Source of the DNA: Streptosporangium sandarakinum
GTDB lineage: Bacteria > Actinomycetota > Actinomycetes > Streptosporangiales > Streptosporangiaceae
Reading direction: 5' to 3'
Length of the DNA: 64,000 nt
Assembly (NCBI RefSeq): GCF_013409935.1
Contig: NZ_JACCCO010000001.1
Coordinates: forward strand, 3,286,001-3,350,000
Shown here piece by piece: positions 17,517 through 25,698 of the stretch. The position numbers and the translations under genes were made by a program. The notes below the pieces were generated by a model. It saw nothing but the letters and a program-made list of their open reading frames with translations. It made no database searches and was not told where the DNA came from. How positions within the stretch are numbered: the stretch's first letter is position 1; each line of letters opens with the position of its first letter.

Positions 17517-19010
17517 ATGAGCGGGTGGAGCAAGAGGGACATCAACAAACTGCGCGATGACATGATCCGGCAAGGCCGTGGCCTGGAGGAGATCGCCGAA
17601 GAGATCCGCCTTCGCTGCGGCGGGTCACGGCTGGCGGCGTTCCGCCTGGCGCACGGCTGGAGCCAACCCGATGTCATCGTGCGCTATCGGCAGGATGCGT
17701 CCGCCCTGCCCATCGACCAGCCGACGCTGTCGAGGCTGGAGATGTTCCCCGAGCGCGGCTCCCGGGCACCGCAGGCGACACAGATCATCGCCCTGGCCGG
17801 CATCTACGGCACCACGCCGTTGAGATTGCTGGACCCTTTCGCCCTGGATCGGCTGGAGCCGTCGGAGCGGAACATCCTGATGCGCTGCAACGCCGGGTTC
17901 GGCTCATTCCCCGCCGGTCCGGTCGGGAAGGCACCGCCTCCAGTCGTAGCACCGACCCGGTCATTGATCCAGCCGGAATCCGACAGCTTGCAAAGAAAGG
18001 TAGAAATGGCCGCACACAGAGCCCTCCGTTTCGCCGTCACCGCGGAGGGAAGCAACATCGGACCGGAGACCCTCGACCAGCTCCGTGAAGAGGCCACGCG
18101 CCTCACCCGGGCCTACCAGCAGCAGCCTCTCACCACCCTCATGGGCGACCTGGTCGACCTTCAGGACGTGGCGTTCCGCCTGCTGGAAGGCCGCCAGCGG
18201 CCCGCCGAAGCGCGGGAGATGTACCTCATGGCCGGCGTCCTCAGCGGCATGCTCGCCAAAGCCTCACACGACCTCGGCGACCCGAACTCGGCGATGAAGC
18301 AGGCCCGCGCGTCGTTCATCTGCGCCGACAACGCCGGCCACGACGGGCTGCGCACCTGGACGCGCGGCCTTCAGTCGATGATCGCCTACTGGGCCGGATG
18401 GCCGCACGAGGCCGCCCGCTACGCCCAGCTCGGCGGCGAGTTCGCCGGCCGGACCCGTGGCACCGGCTCGGTGTGGCTGCCGGCGCAGGAGGCTCGGGTG
18501 TGGGCCGTACTCGGCAACGGCGAGCAGGCGCTCGCCGCGATCGAGCGCGCCAACGACGCGCGCGAACAGGTCGAGCCGGACGAGTTGGACGAGCTCGGCG
18601 GCATCATGACGTTCCCCCGGCCGCGGCAGCTCTACTACGACGCCGACACCCGGGTATGGCTGCCGGGGCAGGAGGAGCACGCCGACCGCGTCGCCGAAGA
18701 GGCGATCATCGCCTACGAGGAGGCTCCGGACCATGAGCGTTCCTTCAGCGACGAGGCGGGGGCCCGCGCCGACCAGGCGCTCGCCAGGGTCACCATGGGC
18801 GACCTGGAGGGAGCGGCCGAAGCGCTGGACCCGGTGCTGGAGCTGCCCGCCGACCAGCGCATCGGCGGCATCGTGGCGAGTGCGATGCGGGTGCACACCG
18901 CGCTTCGCGACCCCGGCCACCGGGGCGCGGCCACCGCGCGGGAACTCCAGCAGCGGATCGAGGTATACGGGCAGGTATCAGCCGGTATCGCGCTGCCCCG
19001 AGGCCGTTAA
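17517..19010 (+). CDS. XRE-family regulator with C-terminal TPR-like domain
   Basis: A 497-aa protein. A helix-turn-helix (about residues 30-90) is seen in GGSRLAAFRLAHGWSQPDVI and PTLSRLEMFPERGSRAPQ. The remaining 380 residues are alpha-helical and repeat-like (ATRLTRAYQQQPLTTLMGDL, YLMAGVLSGMLAKASHDLGD, ARASFICADNAGHDGLRTWT), as in large actinomycete transcription factors with a TPR-type ligand or peptide-sensing part. ATG 17517 has AGGGA at good spacing; an adjacent GTG is also possible. The GNAT gene follows after 9 nt, so the two form an operon. Confidence 0.8.
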   Translation: MSGWSKRDINKLRDDMIRQGRGLEEIAEEIRLRCGGSRLAAFRLAHGWSQPDVIVRYRQDASALPIDQPTLSRLEMFPERGSRAPQATQIIALAGIYGTTPLRLLDPFALDRLEPSERNILMRCNAGFGSFPAGPVGKAPPPVVAPTRSLIQPESDSLQRKVEMAAHRALRFAVTAEGSNIGPETLDQLREEATRLTRAYQQQPLTTLMGDLVDLQDVAFRLLEGRQRPAEAREMYLMAGVLSGMLAKASHDLGDPNSAMKQARASFICADNAGHDGLRTWTRGLQSMIAYWAGWPHEAARYAQLGGEFAGRTRGTGSVWLPAQEARVWAVLGNGEQALAAIERANDAREQVEPDELDELGGIMTFPRPRQLYYDADTRVWLPGQEEHADRVAEEAIIAYEEAPDHERSFSDEAGARADQALARVTMGDLEGAAEALDPVLELPADQRIGGIVASAMRVHTALRDPGHRGAATARELQQRIEVYGQVSAGIALPRGR

Positions 19011-19019
19011 TCTCACCCC

Positions 19020-19604
19020 ATGTACCCCGTCACGATCACCTCTGCTCGCGTCGGCCTGCGTGAGTTCACGCCGGATGACGTGGACGCCCTCACCGCCATC
19101 TACGGTGACCCGGAGGTCACCGAGCACATGAGCTTCGAGCCGCGCAGCCGCGAGCAGGTGGAGGCGACGATCACCGCCGTGACGGGAGCCGCTCAGGCCG
19201 TACCGCGCACCGAGTACTCTCTCGCGGCGGTACGGCCGGACGGCGATCTCATCGCGTTCGCCCGGCTGGCCGTCGACACCCAGCATCCGGGGCAGAGCAG
19301 CGGCCAGATCGGGTTCGCCCTGCGGGCCGACCAGTGGGGGCAGGGCCTCGGCGGTGACGTCGTACGGCTGCTGCTGCGCCTGGGCTTCGACGAACTCGGC
19401 CTGTACCGCGTCTGGGGAGCGCGCAGTCCGCTCAACGAGGCGTCGGCCCGGGTGATGGGCCGGCTCGGGATGGTGGAGGAGGGCCGCATCCGCGGGCACC
19501 TGAAGGTCCGCGGCCGGTGGCGGGACTCGGTCGTGCATTCCATCCTGGCGCCCGAGTGGCGCCGGCCGGGAGCGGACGACTCCCGGCCGTCCTCAGGCGC
19601 GTAG
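19020..19604 (+). CDS. GNAT-family N-acetyltransferase (RimJ/RimL-like)
   Basis: A 194-aa acetyl-CoA-dependent transferase. RVGLREFTPDDVDALTAIYG is the typical N-terminus of the RimJ subgroup. The acetyl-CoA site is in FALRADQWGQGLGGDVVRLL, a QxxGxG motif, and NEASARVMGRLGMVEEGRIR is the conserved C-terminal block. It starts 9 nt after the XRE regulator stop. The target could be a protein N-terminus or a small molecule. Confidence 0.85.
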   Translation: MYPVTITSARVGLREFTPDDVDALTAIYGDPEVTEHMSFEPRSREQVEATITAVTGAAQAVPRTEYSLAAVRPDGDLIAFARLAVDTQHPGQSSGQIGFALRADQWGQGLGGDVVRLLLRLGFDELGLYRVWGARSPLNEASARVMGRLGMVEEGRIRGHLKVRGRWRDSVVHSILAPEWRRPGADDSRPSSGA

Positions 19605-19607
19605 AGC

Positions 19608-19895
19608 GTGCCGGACGCCCCATCGTTGTACATCGACCGGTGCGGCGGTGACTTCCCGGCGTCCTTCGCCGCCTCGGTGCGATGGCACCTGCTTCCCGCC
19701 GCGGTCCTCGTCGCGGCGGCCGTCCGGTACCCGGAGACGCGGAGTTCCGGAACCGGGGTCGTCGGCCTGGCGTGGCGCGTGGTCCGCGGGCGGGAAGCCG
19801 TGCTCTCCAGACGGGCAAGGGATCTCACCGTCGCGGTCGTGGTCACGGCCGCCGTCGTCTGGCTGGTCTCCTCGTCCTTCGCGCCGACCCGGTAG
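19608..19895 (+). CDS. Small membrane protein of unknown function
   Basis: 95 aa from GTG 19608, three nucleotides after the GNAT stop. Two hydrophobic stretches are seen: WHLLPAAVLVAAAV and DLTVAVVVTAAVVWLVSS. No domain recognised. The tight spacing argues for membership of the XRE/GNAT operon, but the coding evidence is modest. Confidence 0.45.
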   Translation: MPDAPSLYIDRCGGDFPASFAASVRWHLLPAAVLVAAAVRYPETRSSGTGVVGLAWRVVRGREAVLSRRARDLTVAVVVTAAVVWLVSSSFAPTR

Positions 19896-19925
19896 GGGTA
19901 CGGCCGGCGTTCCCGGCTCAGGGCG

Positions 19926-21122
19926 TCAGCCGCCGGCCGAGATGAGACGCCTGCCCAGCCGTTGCGCCGGGGCCTCCACGAAACGCCAGGTCAGCGCACT
20001 GAGGCCGAGCAGAGCCGCCACCACGCCCGCCAGTGCCGACAGCCGCGCCCCCAGCGGTACGGCCGACGGCTCGGGCCAGAACCACTGGACGCTCTCCAGC
20101 AGCAGCGGGTGGAGCAGGTAGACCGAGTAACTGACCAGCCCCAGCCAGGACAGGACCCGGGGCATCCCGCGGTGCCGCAGCGCCATCGCGGCGACGAAGG
20201 TGAGCCAGGCGGCTGCCTCGGCCGTCTGGGTGCCGAGGTCGCCGCGCGCCAGCCAGATCCCGGCCAGTGGCACCGGCGCCACCCAGCCCGCCCGCCCCCA
20301 GGGGATCTGGCCCTGCTCGGCCCGGTACAGCGCCGTTCCGGCGAACATGGTGGCCAGGATCAGCAGCCCCTGCCAGGGGCCGGGGTAGCTCTGGTTGACC
20401 GCCAGGAGTCCGAGCACGGTCACCCCGATGACGATCGCGCCCGCCCGCCGTACCGCGCCCGAGCCCGCGAGCACCGCCGCCAGGCCCGCCGTCACCAGGG
20501 CCGCCACCACCAGCGTCGCCGTCAGCATCCGGCCCGAACCGCCGGCCGAGAGCAGCGCGACCGGCAGCACGCCCGCGCCCGCCACGGCCGCCGCGGTGAA
20601 GGCGAGCGCGTACGCGATGCTCCGCCGGTGCAGGCCGAGGCTGAACATCGCGGTCAGCAGCAGGTAGAACGCCATCTCGTACGACAGCGTCCACAGCACG
20701 TTCACCAGGTTCGGCATGGCCAGCAGGTTCTGCAGCATCATCAGATGGCCCGCTGTCAGGGAGACCGGTCGTGAGCCCCACCAGATGTGCAGGCCGTCCC
20801 AGCCGGCCGCGCTCAGCAGCAGCACGCCCACCGCGCACACCGCGAGCGGCGGGTACAGCCGGAAGAAGCGGGAGACCCAGAAGGCGCGCACGTCGCCCCG
20901 CCGTTCCAGCGATGCGGGCACGATGTAGCCGCTGACCAGGAAGAACACGGTCACGCCGTACCATCCGGGCTCGAAGACCGCCTTGACGGGTGTCCGCGCC
21001 TCGGGCAGCAGGGGCTGGAGCGCGTGCTCGAAGACCACGAACAGGGCGGCGAGGCCGCGGAGGGCGTCGAGCCAGGCCATACGCCGCCCGGTCTGCCGAG
21101 CCGCCACCGGAGCAGTGAGCAT
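19926..21122 (-). CDS. Acyltransferase-3 family membrane protein
   Basis: A 398-aa paralogue of the 5950-7116 gene. It shows the same hallmarks: MAWLDALRGLAALFVVFEHA, FFLVSGYIVPASLERRGDVR, VLWTLSYEMAFYLL and SVYLLHPLLLESV, with about ten membrane segments. Start ATG 21122 adds a 14-residue leader before MAWLDALRG at 21080, which is an alternative start. The substrate cannot be told from sequence. Confidence 0.85.
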   Translation of the reverse strand: MLTAPVAARQTGRRMAWLDALRGLAALFVVFEHALQPLLPEARTPVKAVFEPGWYGVTVFFLVSGYIVPASLERRGDVRAFWVSRFFRLYPPLAVCAVGVLLLSAAGWDGLHIWWGSRPVSLTAGHLMMLQNLLAMPNLVNVLWTLSYEMAFYLLLTAMFSLGLHRRSIAYALAFTAAAVAGAGVLPVALLSAGGSGRMLTATLVVAALVTAGLAAVLAGSGAVRRAGAIVIGVTVLGLLAVNQSYPGPWQGLLILATMFAGTALYRAEQGQIPWGRAGWVAPVPLAGIWLARGDLGTQTAEAAAWLTFVAAMALRHRGMPRVLSWLGLVSYSVYLLHPLLLESVQWFWPEPSAVPLGARLSALAGVVAALLGLSALTWRFVEAPAQRLGRRLISAGG

Positions 21123-21226
21123 CCGACGATGCTAATGATCAATGTCCGGAAAATGCTCTGATGTTTAGAAATAACGAGAGATAAGCACCGACGGTCACCG
21201 GCCGCCGAAGGCGTCGCCGTAACGGC

Positions 21227-21289
21227 GTCCACGCATCCGGCGGCCACGACGGCCCTACGGTGTCCACGCGTCCGGCGGCCACGACGGCC
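21227..21289. repeat. 28-nt imperfect tandem repeat, 35-nt period
   Basis: Two copies, 21227-21254 and 21262-21289, differ at one base. Each reads GTCCACGC(A/G)TCCGGCGG and continues to GACGGCC. They lie in the gap between the acyltransferase start and the anti-sigma-like gene; nothing else is seen there. Confidence 0.6.
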
Positions 21290-21413
21290 TTCGACGGGTG
21301 GAACACGGGTCCCGCGCGACCAGGACGATCACGCGGGACCTCGGCGGATCGTTCTCAGGCGGCATCGCCTTCGAGCGACCATCGCCTTCACGGCCGGACC
21401 GGCTCCGCGAGGA

Positions 21414-22025
21414 TCAGTCACCCGCCGGGGGCTGGCCGGAGCCGCCGGTGTCCTTCCAGAGCGGGTTGTCGACGACCACGCACGGCTGAACCGGGCCCTC
21501 GACCACGAACGAACCGAACTGCCACTCCGTCTTCGGCTTCGAACCGGCGGACGCGTTCCTGGCCTCGCTGAACATCATCACCAGGGTCCGCCCCTTCCCG
21601 GCGTACCGGGGGTCGATCCTCAACCCGTCGGGATCCAGCCGAGCGGCCCTGCCTGACGCGGAGGCGTCCCAGTCCTCCGGGGAACCGTCGCCTCCGACGG
21701 CCTTTCCTCTCCCCTCGCCGCACCACTTGCCGGGCGGGAGGTAGGTGATGTCGGCGTTCACCCCCAGCTTCCCCAGGTCCTGTTCCAGCTTGTCGGCGTC
21801 CCTGAACTCGTTGAGCCTGACGTCGATCGTGCCGTCGGTGTTCCTGGTCACCGCGTACGCGGGCTGCTCCGCCCCGGTCAGCAGCGGTACCACGATCGCC
21901 GCCGCCGCGGCCAGCCCGGCCACCGCCGCCCCCGCGAACAGGCGGCGGCCGGTACGGCGGCGCCGTTCGGCACGCGCCGTGATCTCGTCCTTCAGTTCCA
22001 TCAGTATTCGCTCCTCGAAGCTCAT
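21414..22025 (-). CDS. Putative membrane partner (anti-sigma-like) of the ECF sigma factor
   Basis: A 203-aa protein. A charged cytoplasmic N-terminus of about 28 residues (MSFEERILMELKDEITARAE) is followed by one membrane segment (LFAGAAVAGLAAAAAIVVPL) and an extracytoplasmic domain with two Cys (LPPGKWCGEG, VQPCVVVDN). The start overlaps the sigma stop (ATGA), so translation is coupled. Position and topology suggest an anti-sigma or co-regulator, but no zinc-binding HxxxCxxC anti-sigma motif is present. Confidence 0.7.
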   Translation of the reverse strand: MSFEERILMELKDEITARAERRRRTGRRLFAGAAVAGLAAAAAIVVPLLTGAEQPAYAVTRNTDGTIDVRLNEFRDADKLEQDLGKLGVNADITYLPPGKWCGEGRGKAVGGDGSPEDWDASASGRAARLDPDGLRIDPRYAGKGRTLVMMFSEARNASAGSKPKTEWQFGSFVVEGPVQPCVVVDNPLWKDTGGSGQPPAGD

Positions 22026-22573
22026 CCCGGTGTTCCTTCCATGACGAAGGGCAGTCCTTGCAGCGTGCGGCGGGCGCGGTGCAGCCTCATCTTGGCGGCC
22101 CCCTGCCGGATGCCGAGGGCCGTCGCCGCCTCGGTGACCGTGAGCTGGTCGATGACGACCAGCTCCAGTACGGCGCGCTCCCCCTCGGGCAGGCCGGCCA
22201 TGGCCGCGAGGACCCGCCTGGCGGGCCGCTCCGCGTCGATGCGCTCCTCAAGTCTGGCCAGGTCGTCGCCGTCCAACGGCCGCCGCCCGCTCATCCGGTC
22301 GGTGAGCCGCGACTGCCTGAACAACCGGCGCCGCTCGCTGGAGAGCGTGTTGCGTGCCACGCCGTACAGCCACGCGACCTCGCTTCCCGACTCGGCCCGG
22401 TAGGTGTGGGCGGAGTCGAGGACCGCCATGAACACCTCGGCCACCAGGTCGGCGACCGTGTGCGGATCATCGACGCGCCGAGCGAGAAAGCGGGTGACCG
22501 CGTCGACGTGCCGCCGGTAGAAGGCTTCGAACGCCGCGTGATCCCTGGCGATCTCCGCCCGTTTACGACGCAC
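22022..22573 (-). CDS. ECF-type RNA polymerase sigma factor
   Basis: A sigma-70 family factor of the extracytoplasmic-function type. Region 2 is AFEAFYRRHVDAVTRFLARR with DLVAEVFMAVLDSAHTYRAE and WLYGVARNTLSSERRR. Region 4 is LPEGERAVLELVVIDQLTVT with IRQGAAKMRLHRARRTLQ. I chose GTG 22573 (183 aa) because AAGGGAG lies 8 nt upstream; ATG 22591 would place that motif inside the gene. It is coupled to the next gene by an ATGA overlap. Confidence 0.88.
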   Translation of the reverse strand: MRRKRAEIARDHAAFEAFYRRHVDAVTRFLARRVDDPHTVADLVAEVFMAVLDSAHTYRAESGSEVAWLYGVARNTLSSERRRLFRQSRLTDRMSGRRPLDGDDLARLEERIDAERPARRVLAAMAGLPEGERAVLELVVIDQLTVTEAATALGIRQGAAKMRLHRARRTLQGLPFVMEGTPG

Positions 22574-22775
22574 CGGCACTGCTCCCTTCATCGCCTGACA
22601 CCCTTACTTGGTCAGAAGCGAGCAAAGGGTCACAAGAGACGGCGGCTCTCCTCGTTCTCGCTGCTCCGAGGCGATGCGGGTGCGATCGCGGTCCTCGCCG
22701 GAAACCTCCTCGAAGGCGCCCTGCTGCTCCTCCTCGGCGGATGATGCCGGGCGCGGGAGCAGGGCGCCCGGGTGG

Positions 22776-23318
22776 TCAGGGCGTCCAGGCCGGGTCCCGG
22801 CCGATGACGCCGAGCAGGCGGTCGAACGGCGGGGCGTCGTCCGGCACCGCCACCGGCGGCCCGAAGGCGCCGCGCTGCCTGCCCGTCTCCGCCATCTGGT
22901 CGGTGAAGCTCAGCGCCCGCGAGACCGCCTCGGGGTCCGGCTCGTACTCCTGACCGACGGCCCTGGCCAGGTCCCAGCCGTGCACGACCATGTCGACGAG
23001 GTACATGTGGGCCAGCACGCCCATCGGCAGGCCCATGGCGGGGCTGGCGCCCTCCCACGCCTCCGGCCGCGACCAGGCGGCCAGCGTGCGCTCCGCCCGC
23101 TCGGGGAAGTCGCCCGCGTACGATCCCTGCTCGGTCATCGGCCCCCCGTCGGCCAGCGACTCGAACATCTCCGCCACCCATTCGAGATGGCTGAGCAGCT
23201 CGCTGACGTCGAACTTCTCGCACGGCGTCGGAAGCCCGAGCTGCTCAGGCCGTACCTCGCGCACCAGTTCCGCGGTCCGTTCGGTGGCGCGCCTCATCAA
23301 GGGCATCATGTCGTCCAT
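22776..23318 (-). CDS. TIGR03086-type DinB-like metal-binding protein
   Basis: A 180-aa four-helix protein of the mycothiol-dependent/DinB-like superfamily. PTPCEKFDVSELLSHLEWVA carries the first metal-ligand His, and LVDMVVHGWDLARAVGQEYE the conserved HxWD block. Family members are often mycothiol S-transferases or maleylpyruvate isomerase relatives; the substrate is unknown. Its ATG overlaps the proposed ATG of the divergent AraC gene in the palindrome CCATGG. Confidence 0.8.
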   Translation of the reverse strand: MDDMMPLMRRATERTAELVREVRPEQLGLPTPCEKFDVSELLSHLEWVAEMFESLADGGPMTEQGSYAGDFPERAERTLAAWSRPEAWEGASPAMGLPMGVLAHMYLVDMVVHGWDLARAVGQEYEPDPEAVSRALSFTDQMAETGRQRGAFGPPVAVPDDAPPFDRLLGVIGRDPAWTP

Positions 23319-24147
23319 GGCAGTAAGCGTGCCTCGTCCGCCCGAGGCCCGGCTTGTAGAAACGCGACAGCGCGGCTGGGTGGACCCGTACGCGGGGCTC
23401 GACGCCTTCGACTACGTCAGGCAGGCGCCGTCACCGGAGCTCGCGGCGTACGTCGAGCACTTCTGGGTCGTCACGTGGACCGGCCTCGCCGAGCCGTACG
23501 AGCAGCGCATCGTCTCCCATCCCACCGTGAACATGACGATCACCGATGACTTCCACCAGATCGCGGGGGTGATCAGAGGCGGGTTCTCCTACACGATGCG
23601 GGGCAGCGGCCGCGTGCTCGGCACGCGTTTCCGCCCGGGTGGCTTCCGGCCGTTCCTCGGCGGCCCGGTGTCCCGGCTGACCGGCCGCTTCACGGAGATC
23701 GGCGAGATGTACGGCGCGGCGGGCGCGACGCTGGTCGGGCGTGTCCTGACCGAGCCCGGCGCCCGGGCCGCCGTCGCGCTCGTCGAGGGTTTCCTGCTGG
23801 ACCTGGAGCCCCGGCGGGACCCGGTGGCCGAGGAGGTCGCGGCGCTGGTGGCGACGGCGGAGGGCGACGTGTCCGTGACCCGGGTCGACGAGCTGGCCGC
23901 CCGGGCGGGGCGGTCGGTGCGCTCGCTGCAGCGGCTGTTCCGCGACTACGTCGGCGTCGGCCCCAAATGGGTGATCCGCCGCTTCCGGCTGCACGAGGCC
24001 GCGGAGCAGGTGTACCGGGGCCTCGACCTCGCGACGCTGGCCGCCGAGCTCGGCTACACCGACCAGGCCCATCTGACCCGCGACTTCACCGCCGCGGTCG
24101 GCATGTCGCCCGCGGCCTACGCCCGGCTCGGCGGCTCCAGGACGTAG
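23317..24147 (+). CDS. AraC-family transcriptional regulator
   Basis: A 276-aa regulator. The N-terminal DUF6597-like region (PSPELAAYVEHFWVVTW, then RIVSHPTVNMTITDD) precedes an HTH_18 domain (DELAARAGRSVRSLQRLFRD, LATLAAELGYTDQAHLTRDF). The start is uncertain: ATG 23317 overlaps the divergent gene's ATG and has no clear RBS, and GTG 23329 is an alternative. The 3' end overlaps the convergent RibD-like gene by 31 bp. Confidence 0.85.
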   Translation: MAVSVPRPPEARLVETRQRGWVDPYAGLDAFDYVRQAPSPELAAYVEHFWVVTWTGLAEPYEQRIVSHPTVNMTITDDFHQIAGVIRGGFSYTMRGSGRVLGTRFRPGGFRPFLGGPVSRLTGRFTEIGEMYGAAGATLVGRVLTEPGARAAVALVEGFLLDLEPRRDPVAEEVAALVATAEGDVSVTRVDELAARAGRSVRSLQRLFRDYVGVGPKWVIRRFRLHEAAEQVYRGLDLATLAAELGYTDQAHLTRDFTAAVGMSPAAYARLGGSRT

Positions 24148-24671
24148 GTCAGGTTGAGCACGCCGGACCGGAACGTCTCGGACTCGACCAGCTTCAGCCT
24201 GTGGGTCGGGGTGTCCTCGAACAGCCGCTGACCGTGGCCGACGGCGATCGGGTGGACGAGCAGCTTCAGCTCGTCGAGCAGCCCCTCGGCCAGCAGCCAC
24301 CGCACGGTCGTCGCGGAGCCGGACATCTGGATGGTGCCCTCGGTCCGCTCCTTGATCTCGCGCAGCCCGGCCGCGACGTCACCGGAGACGACGGTGGTGT
24401 TGTTCCAGTCCGCCTCCCGCAGGGTGTTCGACACGACGTACTTGCGGGCGTCGTTGATGAACTTGGCGAAGTCCTGGTCCTGGTCCGCCGTCGGCCAGTA
24501 GGCCGCCCACTCCTCGTACAGCCTGCGGCCCATCAGGAACGCCGTCGCGTCCCGCATGCCCGCCTCGACCGCCGCGCCCATCTGGTCGTCGAAGTACGGG
24601 AAGTGCCACCGGTCCGGCGACTCGGTCACGCCGTCCAGCGAGATGAAGAAGTTGGAAACGATCTTGGCCAT
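24117..24671 (-). CDS. Dihydrofolate reductase family protein (RibD C-terminal-like)
   Basis: A 184-aa NADPH-dependent reductase-fold protein. FFISLDGVTESPDRWHFPYF is the standard N-terminus. It also has AFLMGRRLYEEW, the nucleotide-binding block GTIQMSGSATTVRWLLAEGL, and LDELKLLVHPIAVGHGQRLF. The subfamily is stand-alone and of unknown substrate. RBS AAAGGAA lies 8 nt before ATG 24671. The gene follows the AraC gene at 24809 on the same strand after 137 bp. Confidence 0.87.
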   Translation of the reverse strand: MAKIVSNFFISLDGVTESPDRWHFPYFDDQMGAAVEAGMRDATAFLMGRRLYEEWAAYWPTADQDQDFAKFINDARKYVVSNTLREADWNNTTVVSGDVAAGLREIKERTEGTIQMSGSATTVRWLLAEGLLDELKLLVHPIAVGHGQRLFEDTPTHRLKLVESETFRSGVLNLTYVLEPPSRA

Positions 24672-24808
24672 TGCGCTGTTCCTTTGTCGTCGAGGTCTGA
24701 GAAGTGCCCTGCGGCGGGGCGGCAGGCCCTTTCTCCTCGCCGGCGTCGGCGGCGGAATCCTCCGCCACGGACGATGGCTGTGGCCACGAGGTTAGGCGGG
24801 CACGACGC

Positions 24809-25510
24809 TCAGGTCTTGTACAGAAGCGACAGCGGCTCCGACGGACCCCGGGCGCTCAGCTGCGTGGCGGTCCGCCCGATGTAGCGGGCCAGCGACCGCG
24901 CCAGGTGCGGCTGGTCGAAGTATCCGAGCAGGTGGATGACGTCGTGGACCGGCACGCCCTCCTGGAGCTGGATCGCCGCCCGCCGGGCGCGGTCGATCTG
25001 CCGGACGGCGCCGCGGGTGAGCCCGGTCACCGCCGCGAAGCGCCGCTGCACGGTGCGCTCGGACACGTCCGGCGGGTCACCGCGAAGCACCGCGGCGATG
25101 AGCGGGTCATCGACCAGGACGCCCTCGCGTGCCATCCGCCGTACGAACGCCTCGGCGTTGTCGTAGTCGGGAACGCGCCAGGTGGAACCCTTCAGCCAGA
25201 AGGATGTGCGTGTCGCGTCCGGGATCTCCACGGCGCCGTCGACGAGCCGGCCGGTCGGAAGATGCGGCATCGAGGTGCCAAGCGAGAAGTTGATCCCGAA
25301 GAAGGTGGCGTCCTCGGGCACGTGGGCCGGGCTCGCCCGCGACTCCGGCCCCTGAACGGCCACGCTGACCCGGCCGCGGTGCTCCCAGAAGACCAGGTCC
25401 CAGTGCGCGGTCGCGACGGACGTCATCCGTTCCACGCCGTGACTGGTGCTCCGCCACACCCGCTCGATGTACGGCGAGTCGGACGATCGGTCCTCGATCT
25501 CCAGCCCCAT
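24809..25510 (-). CDS. AraC-family transcriptional regulator
   Basis: A 233-aa protein from ATG 25510, with AAGGGAA 8 nt upstream; GTG 25528 is the other option. The N-terminal half (VWRSTSHGVERMTSVATAHW, EDATFFGINFSLGTSMP) resembles the sensing domain of AraC proteins. The C-terminal HTH is seen in DVSERTVQRRFAAVTGLTRG and VHDVIHLLGYFDQPHLARSL. It probably controls the downstream RibD-like gene and itself. Confidence 0.82.
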   Translation of the reverse strand: MGLEIEDRSSDSPYIERVWRSTSHGVERMTSVATAHWDLVFWEHRGRVSVAVQGPESRASPAHVPEDATFFGINFSLGTSMPHLPTGRLVDGAVEIPDATRTSFWLKGSTWRVPDYDNAEAFVRRMAREGVLVDDPLIAAVLRGDPPDVSERTVQRRFAAVTGLTRGAVRQIDRARRAAIQLQEGVPVHDVIHLLGYFDQPHLARSLARYIGRTATQLSARGPSEPLSLLYKT

Positions 25511-25698
25511 CCGAGCCGTTCCCTTCACCCTGTCGGCGCCGCCGGTGCCGATGATCAGGAGTGTGGCACGGGACCCGCCGGAACACCGCGCCGCCCGGCG
25601 AGCCGGGAGGCCGATGAGCCAGGAGGTCCGGTGAGCCGGGAGGGCCGAGCCGGCTCACCGCGAGGGACGGGCCGGCTCGGGTGGAGCCGGTCGACGTG

